Shown: positions 7,644 through 15,359, numbered from the stretch's first letter. The stretch is 28,963 nt of DNA from Deltaproteobacteria bacterium (GCA_016183145.1 JACPFE010000082.1:1-28963), one strand, 5' to 3'. Program-made: numbers and translations. The notes: a model not told the origin generated them from the letters alone.

Positions 7644-9119
7644 ATGTATCGGGATTTACGTCACTGGTTGTCGTGCTTCGAAGAGTGTGGCGAGCTCAAG
7701 CGGGTTGACGGAGTTTCCTGCGACCTGGAGATGTCAGGTGTCTGGGAGATCCTTGCCCGAGAGGGTAAGGGCCCCATACCCGCCCTTTTGTTTGATAACA
7801 TCCCCGCCTATCCCAAAGGCTATCGGACACTGTTTGGTTTACTGGCCTCGCCTTCGAGATTAGCCATGTGCCTAGGTCTGTCGCAAGAACAGGGGAGTCG
7901 TCTCTCCCTGGTGAAAAGTTGGCGAACCAAGATGAGTAATCTACAACCGCTTCCCCCCAAGGTCGTAGCCTCTGGTCCTGTTAAAGCCCATGTGCTTACG
8001 GGTGACGAGATTGATCTGTCCCGGTTTCCCGCGCCACGCTTTCATGAGCTAGACGGTGGCCGCTATATTGGAACATGCCATGGCGTCATCATACAGGACC
8101 CGGATTCTGGATGGGTGAATGTCGGGACATATCGGGTTATGGTCGTAGACCGAGGGCGGCTGGCTTTACATATGGTGGAAACTCAACATGGCAGGATCCT
8201 CTGGGACAAGATGTGTAACAAGCGCCGGCAACCCATGCCGGTGGCGATTGCCATCGGGATGGAGCCGGCTCTATGGTTTGCCTCCAGCGTCCGCTTACCC
8301 TGGGGCATCTCCGAGTACGACTATGCTGGGGGCATTCAGGGCGAACCTGTCGAGGTCATGCCGGGCCCCTGCTTGGGGCTCCCAATTCCAGCCCACGCGG
8401 AAATTGTAATCGAGGGGGAGTGCTTGCCTGGCGAATTGACGGATGAGGGACCTTTCGGGGAATCGCTCGGCTACTACGCAAATCTTGGGCTTTCCCCTGT
8501 CCCAGAGCCGACGGTGCGTGTAAAAGCGATTCTGTTCCGAGACGACCCGATACTGACCTGTGCCCACCCCAGCAAGCCACCCCACGACTACGGGCTGATG
8601 GGGAACATCCGTCACGCGGCACGCATTTGGGACATCTTAGAAAAAAGCGGCGTGCCTGGTATAGCCGGTGTTTGGTGTCATGAAATCGCCGGGGGGGCAC
8701 TGTTTACCGTCATCTCCATCCAACAGGTCTATGCGGGCCAGTCTAAACAGGCTGGTCTGATCGCCTCTCAGCTTGCAAACACCGGCCGTTATACCGTCGT
8801 CGTGGATGATGATATCGACCCTTCCAGCCTCAACGATGTGATATGGGCCTTGGCCACCCGCAGCGACCCCGAGCGATCCATCGAGATCCTTCGTTATTGC
8901 CCCACCACCTCGGCTGACCCGGCCGTGTCTCCGCGGGAGAAAAGAAAAACAAAATTGGCGCCGAAACCTCTTTATAGCTCCAGGGCTGTTATTGACGCTT
9001 GCCGTCCCTACGAATGGAAAGACGAGTTCTATCCCGTTGCCCAGGTCAGTAACGAACTCCGCCTCCAACTTCTCGACAAGTGGGGGCACCTCTTTAAGGA
9101 GTTCCTGCCGGATGCTTGA
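7644..9119 (+). CDS. UbiD-family prenylated-FMN-dependent decarboxylase
   Basis: This 491-residue UbiD-fold (de)carboxylase has GGAGGAG six bases before the ATG. Residues matching the catalytic Arg-Glu-Glu triad of fungal Fdc1 are Arg164 (NVGTYRVMV) and Glu268/Glu273 (LTDEGPFGESLGYY). Other family landmarks are DLSRFPAPRFHELDGGRYIG near residue 130 and the metal/prFMN segment around CAHPSKPPHDYGLMG. Members decarboxylate aromatic, heteroaromatic or alpha,beta-unsaturated acids. The prenyl-FMN made by UbiX is needed, and no ubiX is in the window. The gene follows etfBA by 110 bases, so it may finish the pathway begun by the flavoprotein at 4147: desaturate, then decarboxylate the unsaturated acid. 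The true substrate is unknown. Confidence 0.92.
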   Translation: MYRDLRHWLSCFEECGELKRVDGVSCDLEMSGVWEILAREGKGPIPALLFDNIPAYPKGYRTLFGLLASPSRLAMCLGLSQEQGSRLSLVKSWRTKMSNLQPLPPKVVASGPVKAHVLTGDEIDLSRFPAPRFHELDGGRYIGTCHGVIIQDPDSGWVNVGTYRVMVVDRGRLALHMVETQHGRILWDKMCNKRRQPMPVAIAIGMEPALWFASSVRLPWGISEYDYAGGIQGEPVEVMPGPCLGLPIPAHAEIVIEGECLPGELTDEGPFGESLGYYANLGLSPVPEPTVRVKAILFRDDPILTCAHPSKPPHDYGLMGNIRHAARIWDILEKSGVPGIAGVWCHEIAGGALFTVISIQQVYAGQSKQAGLIASQLANTGRYTVVVDDDIDPSSLNDVIWALATRSDPERSIEILRYCPTTSADPAVSPREKRKTKLAPKPLYSSRAVIDACRPYEWKDEFYPVAQVSNELRLQLLDKWGHLFKEFLPDA

Positions 9120-9177
9120 GCGGCAAGACCGCGTAGCTACTCGGCCCCGCCTCTCCTCATCGCGGCAGGAGAAATAG

Positions 9178-10170
9178 CTACTTGACGCCGTAAAGCCGAT
9201 CCAGAAATCCGCTCTGATCGAGCTTCTGAATAATACTGCCGTCTATCAGCCCCTGCACGTCGACCTTGGCCACCTGCGGGTTGTGGAGCTTCATGAGACG
9301 CTGGATATTTTGCATGCCTTCCATCGAGGTGTAAGGCTTGCGTTCGAGGAGTCTCGGCAGCTCCCTATACCTTTCTTCCGCGGCTTCACTCCGAACATGG
9401 AGGTGCTTCATCATCAGCTTGATCGTTGAGCCTTTCCGTTCCGGCGAGAGCGCAAACGCAACCCCTTCCACCAGGGCCTTGAGCGCGCTCTCGAGGACGT
9501 CCCCGCGACGTTGAATGTAATCTCTTGTGACCGCGACGCCCAGACTCGCAAAGGGTATCGGCGGTAACTCTGCAAGCATCCGGAATTCCTTCTGCTTCAA
9601 CATGAGCGCAACAGAAACGTCCGAAAACACAGAAAAGTCGATCGACTCCGCCTCTAAGGCCTGAACTCTGACCACGTCGGTACCTGTGCTCAACACGGTA
9701 ATGTTATCTCGGCGCGGGTCCAGCCCGAGCTGCTCCAGGGCAAGCATAGCTTGCATCCAGCTCGCGCCGCCGATACTTTGGACTCCTAATCGCTTGCCCT
9801 TGAGATCTTCGATTTTCGCTATTTGGGGCCGCACTACGACTCTTAGAATCGACTTGTTGAAAAACGTCGCGACGACCTTGAGGTCCGCTCCCCCGGGGGC
9901 AGCTCCTATGACACCCGTACCGCCGGTATAGCCGATATGGATATCACCTGACACCAATCCTGCGATGACTGTGGAAGTGCCCCTTACGACGACCAGTTCC
10001 GCTTCCAGACCATACTTATCGAAGAATTTCTGCTCCTTGGCAATCCAGAGGGGCAGCACACCCGCGGCCCCAGGATGAGCGATAACGACTTTCCTCGCAG
10101 CCGAAGCAGCCGTCGCCTCAAAACTCGTAAACAGCAGCGCCAATAAAACCCAAATAGCTAACTTAACCAT
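9178..10170 (-). CDS. NMT1/THI5-like ABC-type solute-binding protein
   Basis: This is a 330-residue periplasmic binding protein. I prefer the ATG at 10168-10170, six codons inside the longest frame, because GGGAGG lies seven bases upstream. The signal peptide is MVKLAIWVLLALLFTSFEA. Family features follow: PLWIAKEQKFFDKYGLEAEL, GDIHIGYTGGTGV, and the LKGKRLGVQSIGGASWM helix that lines the ligand pocket. The C-terminus ends IDGSIIQKLDQSGFLDRLYG, a tail shared with the protein at 15511-16548. No ABC permease or ATPase lies nearby. Relatives bind pyrimidines, taurine, sulfonates or nitriles. The ligand is unknown. Confidence 0.85.
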   Translation of the reverse strand: MVKLAIWVLLALLFTSFEATAASAARKVVIAHPGAAGVLPLWIAKEQKFFDKYGLEAELVVVRGTSTVIAGLVSGDIHIGYTGGTGVIGAAPGGADLKVVATFFNKSILRVVVRPQIAKIEDLKGKRLGVQSIGGASWMQAMLALEQLGLDPRRDNITVLSTGTDVVRVQALEAESIDFSVFSDVSVALMLKQKEFRMLAELPPIPFASLGVAVTRDYIQRRGDVLESALKALVEGVAFALSPERKGSTIKLMMKHLHVRSEAAEERYRELPRLLERKPYTSMEGMQNIQRLMKLHNPQVAKVDVQGLIDGSIIQKLDQSGFLDRLYGVK

Positions 10171-10195
10171 GTGCAGCCTCCCTAACACATCCTGT

Positions 10196-10353
10196 CCGTC
10201 TTTCCCGCGAAAGCATGTCCTGAGCGCAGTCGAAGGGCGGGAATCCAGGCGGGGACTGGCTACTTTCTCGTCTTCGAAAAAGTTGCCTGTCCCCTTTCTG
10301 GGGCTAGATTCCGGCTCGCCCCCACTTTAGCGACGGTTGGCCGGAATGACGAC
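10196..10353. repeat. Degraded interspersed intergenic repeat
   Basis: This 314-base gene-free gap (10171-10484) holds a decayed palindromic repeat. Its left end is TCTTTCCCGCGAAAGC and its right end GGCCGGAATGACGAC, with inner CGGGAATCCAGG and TAGATTCCGG pieces. It has the look of the common TCCCGCGAAAGCGGGAATCC type of repeat. It contains a 20-base segment (10218-10237) found again, inverted, at 16698-16717. Confidence 0.5.
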
Positions 10354-10381
10354 TCATTGCCTTTCGGAGCGCGCCACATCA

Positions 10382-10399
10382 CCCGGATTTACGTCCGGG
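10382..10399. other. Hairpin between the binding protein and the nucleotidyltransferase pair
   Basis: CCCGGA-TTTACG-TCCGGG is a perfect 6-bp stem with a 6-base loop, downstream of the small gene ending at 10485 on the minus strand. There is no T run, so it is at best a weak terminator. Confidence 0.3.
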
Positions 10400-10484
10400 G
10401 GTCTGCTAAGGTAAAAGAAAATTGCAGTGTGAAATGGTTAGGCACTGATCAACTTCCCGCTAACCGCTAAGACCCGGTCGGCAA

Positions 10485-10688
10485 TTATGCGGGATCGGTT
10501 TGGTGAATCTCTTGGCTGCCCTCATACAGGGCAAGTTCTTCGTGCAGCCGAGCAATCATCTTCCGTATCCCCGCTTTGGTAAAACCCTTCCCGCCCAGCG
10601 GATAGATCTGCTGTAAGCGGTGGAGCCTGTCCTCTAACTGGCGTAACTCTTCTTGGGCTTTTTGGTATTGTTCGGCGTTGGTAATCAT
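10485..10688 (-). CDS. Small coiled-coil protein paired with a nucleotidyltransferase-like gene
   Basis: This 67-residue hydrophilic protein has two predicted helices. Residues ~5-28 are rich in Gln/Glu/Leu heptads (AQEELRQLEDRLHRLQQ). Residues ~37-57 contain FTKAGIRKMIARLHEELALYE. The helical pattern recalls the N-terminal segment found in front of the HTH in some XRE-type antitoxins, but no HTH follows. It overlaps the upstream nucleotidyltransferase-like gene by four bases (ATGA), so the two are co-translated. By position and size it may be an antitoxin or regulatory partner. This is inference; I recognise no named family. Confidence 0.6.
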   Translation of the reverse strand: MITNAEQYQKAQEELRQLEDRLHRLQQIYPLGGKGFTKAGIRKMIARLHEELALYEGSQEIHQTDPA

Positions 10689-11137
10689 AATGCTACCTCC
10701 ACGAGTCCCTTACGATGCCTATCTGGCTCGCGCGTTAGGCTAAAAAACGCCACCCACTCATCCCAATCAGTCTCATCTTCTGCGGCAAAGATTTCTTCCG
10801 GGCGACGCGTCAACAACATCTCTTCCAATTCCAGCGCGGCCGGATGTTCTTGCTCAAGCCGCTGAGTGAAGTCGTGCGGGAGCAGGATAACTGTGTCAAC
10901 ATCTTGCGGCTCTTCCTTCCCTGTAACGAAACTTCCATCCACGAGCAAGCGCTTGGCTCCCACTTGCCGTCCCAACTCAATCCAGCGACGGAGCCGTACT
11001 GCCAATCGACGACGGGCACGACTCGAAGTGCCAAACCGAAACATCACATCGGCTTCTGAGCACAGATGCACGCCCTCCGGCAAGTAACCGTCCACGCGAA
11101 ACGGTGGAACGGGCGAGGTAGGCGAACCCTGTGCCAT
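10685..11137 (-). CDS. DUF6932-like nucleotidyltransferase-fold protein
   Basis: This is a 150-residue protein. The N-terminus (FRVDGYLPEGVHLCSEADVMFRFG) matches the type of protein annotated DUF6932. The centre carries a nucleotidyltransferase-like active-site signature: Gly68-Ser69 (LLVDGSFVTG) and Asp79-Val80-Asp81 (PQDVDTVILLP). Such small NTases often act in two-gene toxin-antitoxin or anti-phage modules, where they modify a partner protein or RNA. The C-terminal half is acidic and helical. It is the first gene of a minus-strand pair with a four-base overlap. No good ribosome-binding site precedes ATG 11135-11137. The catalytic reading of the motif is moderately sure; the biological role is inference. 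Confidence 0.65.
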   Translation of the reverse strand: MAQGSPTSPVPPFRVDGYLPEGVHLCSEADVMFRFGTSSRARRRLAVRLRRWIELGRQVGAKRLLVDGSFVTGKEEPQDVDTVILLPHDFTQRLEQEHPAALELEEMLLTRRPEEIFAAEDETDWDEWVAFFSLTREPDRHRKGLVEVAL

Positions 11138-11227
11138 AGCAAGATGTCTGATTATCGCAGAGACTAAAGCGAAACGCCATCCGCAAGTGAACTTCGCTGA
11201 GGCCGATAAAGGGGGATTATCCCCATT

Positions 11228-11368
11228 TCAGAGCCCGAGATCTTGCGTCACCGGCAGAAAAAACACCGTGAAACCATACTGGTGCAACCCCCCGCCAAGC
11301 ACCCGCAGCGCCGAGACGAGCCCGATCATCCGCCAGCCGTAATACAGGCCCGAAACTTTTTTCAGCAT
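11228..11368 (-). pseudogene. N-terminal remnant of an MFS transporter
   Basis: From the ATG at 11366-11368 the frame reads YYGWRMIGLVSALRVLGGG and then YGFTVFFLPVTQDLG. That is the typical first transmembrane helix and loop of major-facilitator transporters of the YYGW/YGF type. A TGA stops it at 11228-11230 after 46 codons, and nothing transporter-like follows in any frame. It is a short decayed fragment. Confidence 0.55.
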
Positions 11369-11386
11369 TTGATGAGAATTCACAAG

Positions 11387-11409
11387 CAATTTTAATTGCC
11401 GAGACAATT
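11387..11409. promoter_or_regulatory. Possible operator upstream of the HigA-type antitoxin
   Basis: Three alternating half-sites, CAATT-TT-AATTG-CCGAGA-CAATT, form two overlapping inverted repeats about 75 bases before the antitoxin ATG at 11482. HTH antitoxins usually repress their own promoters at such sites. No convincing -35/-10 pair was found here. Confidence 0.3.
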
Positions 11410-11481
11410 CGCGTACACTTAGCACATGAGGGCTGCCGAGTGGAGCGGTTGGATAACGGGGCAATCACGGTTGAGGACACC

Positions 11482-11808
11482 ATGACTCGAAAATCAAAAT
11501 CGCCTGCGTCTCAAAGCCACGAGGACGCAACGGTCGAGAGCTTTCGCAAAGATCCGGCGCTTGCCGTGCGGTACTTGAACTCTATCCTTGAAGACGGCGA
11601 TCAAGAGGAATTGATGCTCGCATTACGCCGGATGGCTAAAGCTTTTGGCGGCGTCCAGAAACTTGCGGAAGACGCGGAATTGAACGCCAACACGCTCTAC
11701 CGCACCCTTTCTTCGCAAGGTAATCCAGAATTGAAAAGCCTACGCGCTGTTCTAAGAGCGATGGGAGTGCAGATTACCGTCCGCCCGCTGCGGAAACAGG
11801 TGGCATGA
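11482..11808 (+). CDS. HigA-type addiction-module antitoxin (orphan)
   Basis: This is a 108-residue DNA-binding protein. ATG 11482 is chosen over the longer frame from 11440 because TTGAGGA stands just upstream and family members start near here. The core reads RYLNSILEDGDQEELMLALR, MAKAFGGVQKLAEDAELNAN (HTH), TLYRTLSSQGNPELKSLRAV and LRAMGVQITVRP. This is the pattern of the putative addiction-module antidote family paired with RelE/HigB-like toxins. The toxin normally lies directly upstream. Here only an MFS remnant on the other strand is found, so the antitoxin is an orphan. It may be a decaying system or an independent regulator. Confidence 0.85.
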   Translation: MTRKSKSPASQSHEDATVESFRKDPALAVRYLNSILEDGDQEELMLALRRMAKAFGGVQKLAEDAELNANTLYRTLSSQGNPELKSLRAVLRAMGVQITVRPLRKQVA

Positions 11809-11875
11809 GTGTCAGATCTCGTGACAACCCGTAACCATGCTGTAGGATTGCAAGGCCTTGCCCTAGCGCGCTCTT

Positions 11876-11913
11876 CCGAGAGAATAAAATCCACATATTG
11901 AAGCCTGACGCCA
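11876..11913. repeat. Direct repeat, copy 1 of 2
   Basis: This 38-base copy, core AATAAAATCCACATATTGAA then GCCTGACGCCA, recurs at 12098-12137 with two inserted bases and two substitutions. It directly abuts the truncated XRE antitoxin fragment. Confidence 0.7.
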
Positions 11914-11919
11914 ATCCTG

Positions 11920-12036
11920 CTCCGGGGCCGGATCGCCCTCTTCAGCACTGACGCGCTCATCGACATGCTCGCCCGCCTGGGTGTCCGCGTGCGGCTCGTT
12001 CTCAAACCAGCTCGTCGCGGTATTAAGGCGGCCTAG
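11920..12036 (+). pseudogene. C-terminal remnant of an XRE-family antitoxin
   Basis: The frame ending in TAG at 12034-12036 reads LLRGRIALFSTDALIDMLAR and then LGVRVRLVLKPARRG. That is the C-terminus of short XRE-type HTH proteins (HigA/RelB-like), in which an LLRGR helix end is followed by FSTD and a closing strand. An in-frame TGA lies at 11899-11901 and the HTH itself is absent. Only about 38 codons remain. It lies between the two copies of the 38-40 bp repeat. Confidence 0.55.
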
Positions 12037-12097
12037 CAGCGGATCAAGAACCTGCGTCAACCTGTTCAACGCGTCGCCAGTATAGATTGTCGGGATG

Positions 12098-12137
12098 CCG
12101 AGATAGAATAAAATCAACATATTGAAGCCTGACACCA
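12098..12137. repeat. Direct repeat, copy 2 of 2
   Basis: This 40-base copy, core AATAAAATCAACATATTGAA then GCCTGACACCA, corresponds to 11876-11913. The bases between and after the copies up to 12182 show nothing else recognisable. Confidence 0.7.
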
Positions 12138-12182
12138 TCCATGGGCGACCAGCCGATCGCGCTCCCCTTGCCGACAACTCGC

Positions 12183-13181
12183 CTAAGGCCGCCATCCGCT
12201 TTTGTTAAGCTGCTGGTCGGCTTCGAGGACGAAACGGAAATCGTAGGCACGCGCCGGCGCGATGGCCTCGTTGACGTCAGCCACTTGAGCAACGATAGCC
12301 ATGTCGTTTTTCTGGATATCCTCGTCCACCATGCCGTTGGCCGTGAATGTGCCGATCAGATCGTCGTACATCCGGCCAGCCAAATTGCGCTGCATGCCGG
12401 TAAACTTCACCACGGCACTGACCGTGGCTTCGCGATCTTTGCGCACGAACCGGATCGCCTTGAGGGTGGCACGCATGAAGGCGGTCATAAGTTTGGGGTG
12501 CTCTTTGATAAAGCGGTCCGATGTCGCCACCGTGCCCCAGGAATTCTTCACCTCGTTACCGATATTCACCAGCTCTTTCATTCCCTGATCCAAACCGGGG
12601 TAGCGATCTTCACTGCCGACGATCGTGGCATCGACGACACCGCTGGTTAAGATCGTCAGGCGATTGCCTGACGGCGCGGTGATAAACACCACATCTTTGC
12701 CGGGGTCGATGCCCTGTTTGGCAAGAATTTGCCGGAGCATAAATGTCGCCGCCGACGCTAATCCCGTGGTCGCGATTTTCTTGCCCTTTAATTCTTTAAG
12801 CGATCCAATGGCCGGCTTGGCGAGTACCCACTGATGCACTCTGTCATTGATGGCCAGCACGGTCTTGAGCGGCGCGCCGCTCTTGGCGATCGCCACCAAC
12901 GCGCTGCTGCCGGCGCCGGTGAACTGGACATGGCCGGCCATCAGCCCTTGAATGCTCGGCGTGACCTGCATCAGAACGATGCGCAGATCGATCCCTTCCT
13001 CGCGCATGTAGCCGCGATCGCGGGCGATGGGGAAAATCCCATATTGGAACGCTTTCGAAGGCAGCGCGAGATGCACAGGCTCCTGGCTGCGCGCCGGCGG
13101 CGCTACGATAAACAAGATCGAAGCGACAGTGAAAAGCGACTTGACAAGCGTTAAATTAAAGTTTCTAGAGCGACGCGTCAT
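12183..13181 (-). CDS. NMT1/THI5-like ABC-type solute-binding protein
   Basis: This 332-residue binding protein starts at the ATG at 13179-13181, preceded by GGAGGT at a good distance; the longer frame to 13292 is rejected. The signal peptide runs to about PPARSQ (core LVKSLFTVASILFIVAPPA). The family pattern is FPIARDRGYMREEGIDLRIV, GHVQFTGAGSSALVAIAKSG, and ELKGKKIATTGLASAATFML in the ligand pocket. Its C-terminus (FRFVLEADQQLNKSGW) differs from that of the other three binding proteins here, so it is a distinct subfamily. No membrane or ATPase partner is present. The ligand is unknown. Confidence 0.85.
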   Translation of the reverse strand: MTRRSRNFNLTLVKSLFTVASILFIVAPPARSQEPVHLALPSKAFQYGIFPIARDRGYMREEGIDLRIVLMQVTPSIQGLMAGHVQFTGAGSSALVAIAKSGAPLKTVLAINDRVHQWVLAKPAIGSLKELKGKKIATTGLASAATFMLRQILAKQGIDPGKDVVFITAPSGNRLTILTSGVVDATIVGSEDRYPGLDQGMKELVNIGNEVKNSWGTVATSDRFIKEHPKLMTAFMRATLKAIRFVRKDREATVSAVVKFTGMQRNLAGRMYDDLIGTFTANGMVDEDIQKNDMAIVAQVADVNEAIAPARAYDFRFVLEADQQLNKSGWRP

Positions 13182-13221
13182 GAAAATTACCTCCGCCCAG
13201 GCGCAAGGCCAGCCGATTTTC

Positions 13222-13248
13222 TTGCGTTCTCTGCGTTCTTTGCGGCAA
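13222..13248. repeat. Single 9-bp-period repeat arm
   Basis: Three consecutive 9-base units TTGCGTTCT, CTGCGTTCT, TTGCGGCAA lie upstream of the binding-protein gene. The unit type resembles the arms at 19633-19724, but no opposite arm is seen here. Confidence 0.5.
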
Positions 13249-13295
13249 AAACTCCGAGCCCAAAGGGTGGAGTCGGAGTAAGGAGAATTCAAGAA

Positions 13296-14357
13296 TTAAA
13301 AGCGTCCCTCTTGCTCCAACTTTTTCACAAACCTGTCATCGATAAGATCCTCGGCCTTAAGGCGCCGGATACTTTCGTTGGTCGTGCCCAGCAGTCCGAT
13401 GGTGGAACGAATCCCTTCAACGTTTGGATAAATGCGCCGCTCATACAGGTTGATTATCCTCTCATAACCTTCTGACGCATCCTCCGGCCGAGGCAGACGT
13501 AACCCCTTGGCCAAACTCTTCATGACCGCAGCCTTATTCCTGGACTCTAAAACGAAGGAAACTGTCTCCGCCAAGGCTCTGAGAACTCTTTCAACTGTAT
13601 CCGGCGAAGAATAGACGAACCGACGTTGTCCCAGCAGTGCGGTGTTTTGGTACGGGATGCCGAGTTTGGCGAGATCCGCAAGAATACGGAATCCTTGCCG
13701 TTCCAAGAGAGCGCCGTAAGTATAACCTAGATAGGAACCATCAATCAGCCGAGAGCCAATGGCCTGTGCCAGAACGGCCTCGTCACCCATAATCCTAAAT
13801 CTGATGTTGTCTCTCTTCGGATCAAGGCCCCAGTGGTTCAAGGTCAGCATCGTTCGCATCCAGATGCCTCCTCCAATGCTCTGGATTCCGATGGTTGTCC
13901 CTCTTAGATCGGTGGGGTTTTTAATCGCGGGACTAACGACGAAAGTGCCTTCAAGTTTATGGATAAGGCTTCCGACGAAAACCGCATCCATCCCTCCCGC
14001 GATCGCGCCGAGGGTGGCGCCGGTAGCCGCCCCCCAGTAGAACTGAGCGTCGCCACCGGCCAGGGCTGCAAGGGCCACCGGACCGCTCACCTTGACGGGT
14101 TTTACATCTAACTGGTGCTTGGTAAAGAACTCCTGATCCTGGGCGACAAAGAGCGCAGTCTCCCTTTCGTTGAAGCTGCCAAACGTCATGACGACCTTAG
14201 TAAGAGGTGACGCTGCCGCCGCGGCCGAGGAACTGAAAGAAAAAAGCAGCAAGAAACCAAGCAGCCAATGGCTGACGGCGGCCACGAAAGTCGGCGAAGA
14301 ATTGGTAGAGATTCTTCTTCTGCAAGCTACTACTGGGATGTCGGCGATGGTTTCCAA
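13296..14357 (-). CDS. NMT1/THI5-like ABC-type solute-binding protein (TTG start)
   Basis: This 353-residue protein probably starts at a TTG (14355-14357). A GGGGGT lies five bases upstream, and no ATG fits before the signal peptide. The hydrophobic core is SHWLLGFLLLFSFSSSAAAA. Family features include RETALFVAQDQEFFTKHQL, LAGGDAQFYWGAATGATLGA, and DLRGTTIGIQSIGGGIWMRT. The last is nearly the same pocket helix as in the protein at 9178-10170, so the two are paralogues. The tail is RLKAEDLIDDRFVKKLEQEG. A promoter candidate lies at 14416-14445. No transporter partner is adjacent. The ligand is unknown. Confidence 0.85.
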   Translation of the reverse strand: METIADIPVVACRRRISTNSSPTFVAAVSHWLLGFLLLFSFSSSAAAAASPLTKVVMTFGSFNERETALFVAQDQEFFTKHQLDVKPVKVSGPVALAALAGGDAQFYWGAATGATLGAIAGGMDAVFVGSLIHKLEGTFVVSPAIKNPTDLRGTTIGIQSIGGGIWMRTMLTLNHWGLDPKRDNIRFRIMGDEAVLAQAIGSRLIDGSYLGYTYGALLERQGFRILADLAKLGIPYQNTALLGQRRFVYSSPDTVERVLRALAETVSFVLESRNKAAVMKSLAKGLRLPRPEDASEGYERIINLYERRIYPNVEGIRSTIGLLGTTNESIRRLKAEDLIDDRFVKKLEQEGRF

Positions 14358-14415
14358 ATGGCACCCCCTTTCTTTCCTTTTTTACTAAGACATTGGCAGT
14401 TCTTTTGACGTGTCT

Positions 14416-14445
14416 CTCATACACGCTCTTTGTTCTTTTTGTCAA
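14416..14445 (-). promoter_or_regulatory. Possible promoter for the binding protein at 13296-14357
   Basis: On the minus strand a perfect TTGACA (14440-14445) is followed after 18 bases by TATGAG (14416-14421). An inverted repeat CGTGT-N7-ACACG (14409-14425) covers the -10 and could be an operator. Confidence 0.4.
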
Positions 14446-14540
14446 TCTTGAGGGGAGGAGTTCCAGCCCCTTGAGTACCACTAGTCCAGTTAGTCAACAA
14501 CGTCCCCTAATTCACTACGTGCCTTTTTTATTTCGCTTAT

Positions 14541-15359
14541 TCAGCTTCTGTCGGATCGACGATAGGTCGCGTCAGGGCCGCCCTTCTGTGATGAGAGATA
14601 TTCTTCTACCTTACTCAGCGGGTCAACCATCAACCGTTGTCTCGCAGCCACGAGCTGGTCCAGCCTCATGGCCTCGGGAAGCGAGAGGTCCCTCCCCATC
14701 TGGACGGCGATCTTGGCGCTTGATAGAGCCGCTGGATGACGCGTGGCAATCTCTTGAGCCAGCTTAAGCGTAACCGTTTCCAGCTCCGTTTCTTCAACCG
14801 CCATCGAGACCAGACCCAGCCGGTCCGCCTCGGCGCCAGAAATATTTTGTCCGCCGAGTTGGATCAAAGCCGCTTTCTTCATTGGCACACCGGCATGAAA
14901 CAGAGTGCTGGTCGCCATCTGCCCGAAGCTGCCCCGCAGTATTTCCGGCATGCCGATCTGAGCGTTAACAGCCGCGACGACGAGATCATGTGAGTTCATG
15001 AGGGCCAGACCCCCTCCGAGGCAGTAACCATGCACCTGGGCAATGGTCACTTTGGGAAAGTTCCTGATCGCTTCAAACATGACCGCCGTCGGACTGGACT
15101 TATCCCAATCCGCCGGTGGCCCCTCGCTGAAGGAGCGCAAGTAATACAGGTCCAGGCCCGAACAGTAGCTCGGCCCATTGCCTTTTGTGATCACAACATT
15201 GATCTGGCGATCGGCACGAACCTCTTCCAAAGCGCTCATGATATCGCCGACCAACTGTGCGTCCATTGCATTGCGCTTGTTTGGCCGGTTAAAAATGATC
15301 CTGGCAACGCCGGTGCCACCGATCTTTTCCAGAATGACCGTCGACAGTTCCTTATCCAT
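14541..15359 (-). CDS. Enoyl-CoA hydratase/isomerase (crotonase) family protein
   Basis: This is a 272-residue crotonase-fold protein, with AAGGAGGGG a few bases before the ATG. The first oxyanion-hole segment is SYCSGLDLYYL (residues 64-74) and the second is HGYCLGGGLALMNSHD (110-125). Of the two Glu residues of rat enoyl-CoA hydratase, the one equivalent to Glu164 is kept (Glu139 in MPEILRG). The Glu144 equivalent is Ala119 in GGGLAL instead of GGGCEL. One-Glu members include delta3-delta2 isomerases and other crotonase enzymes, so a hydratase function is doubtful. It lies among binding-protein genes, with no other beta-oxidation gene nearby. Confidence 0.9.
   Translation of the reverse strand: MDKELSTVILEKIGGTGVARIIFNRPNKRNAMDAQLVGDIMSALEEVRADRQINVVITKGNGPSYCSGLDLYYLRSFSEGPPADWDKSSPTAVMFEAIRNFPKVTIAQVHGYCLGGGLALMNSHDLVVAAVNAQIGMPEILRGSFGQMATSTLFHAGVPMKKAALIQLGGQNISGAEADRLGLVSMAVEETELETVTLKLAQEIATRHPAALSSAKIAVQMGRDLSLPEAMRLDQLVAARQRLMVDPLSKVEEYLSSQKGGPDATYRRSDRS

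Noticed and set aside
14358..14540. Intrinsic terminator near the T-rich stretch
   Set aside because: No GC-rich hairpin precedes the T run in the right orientation.
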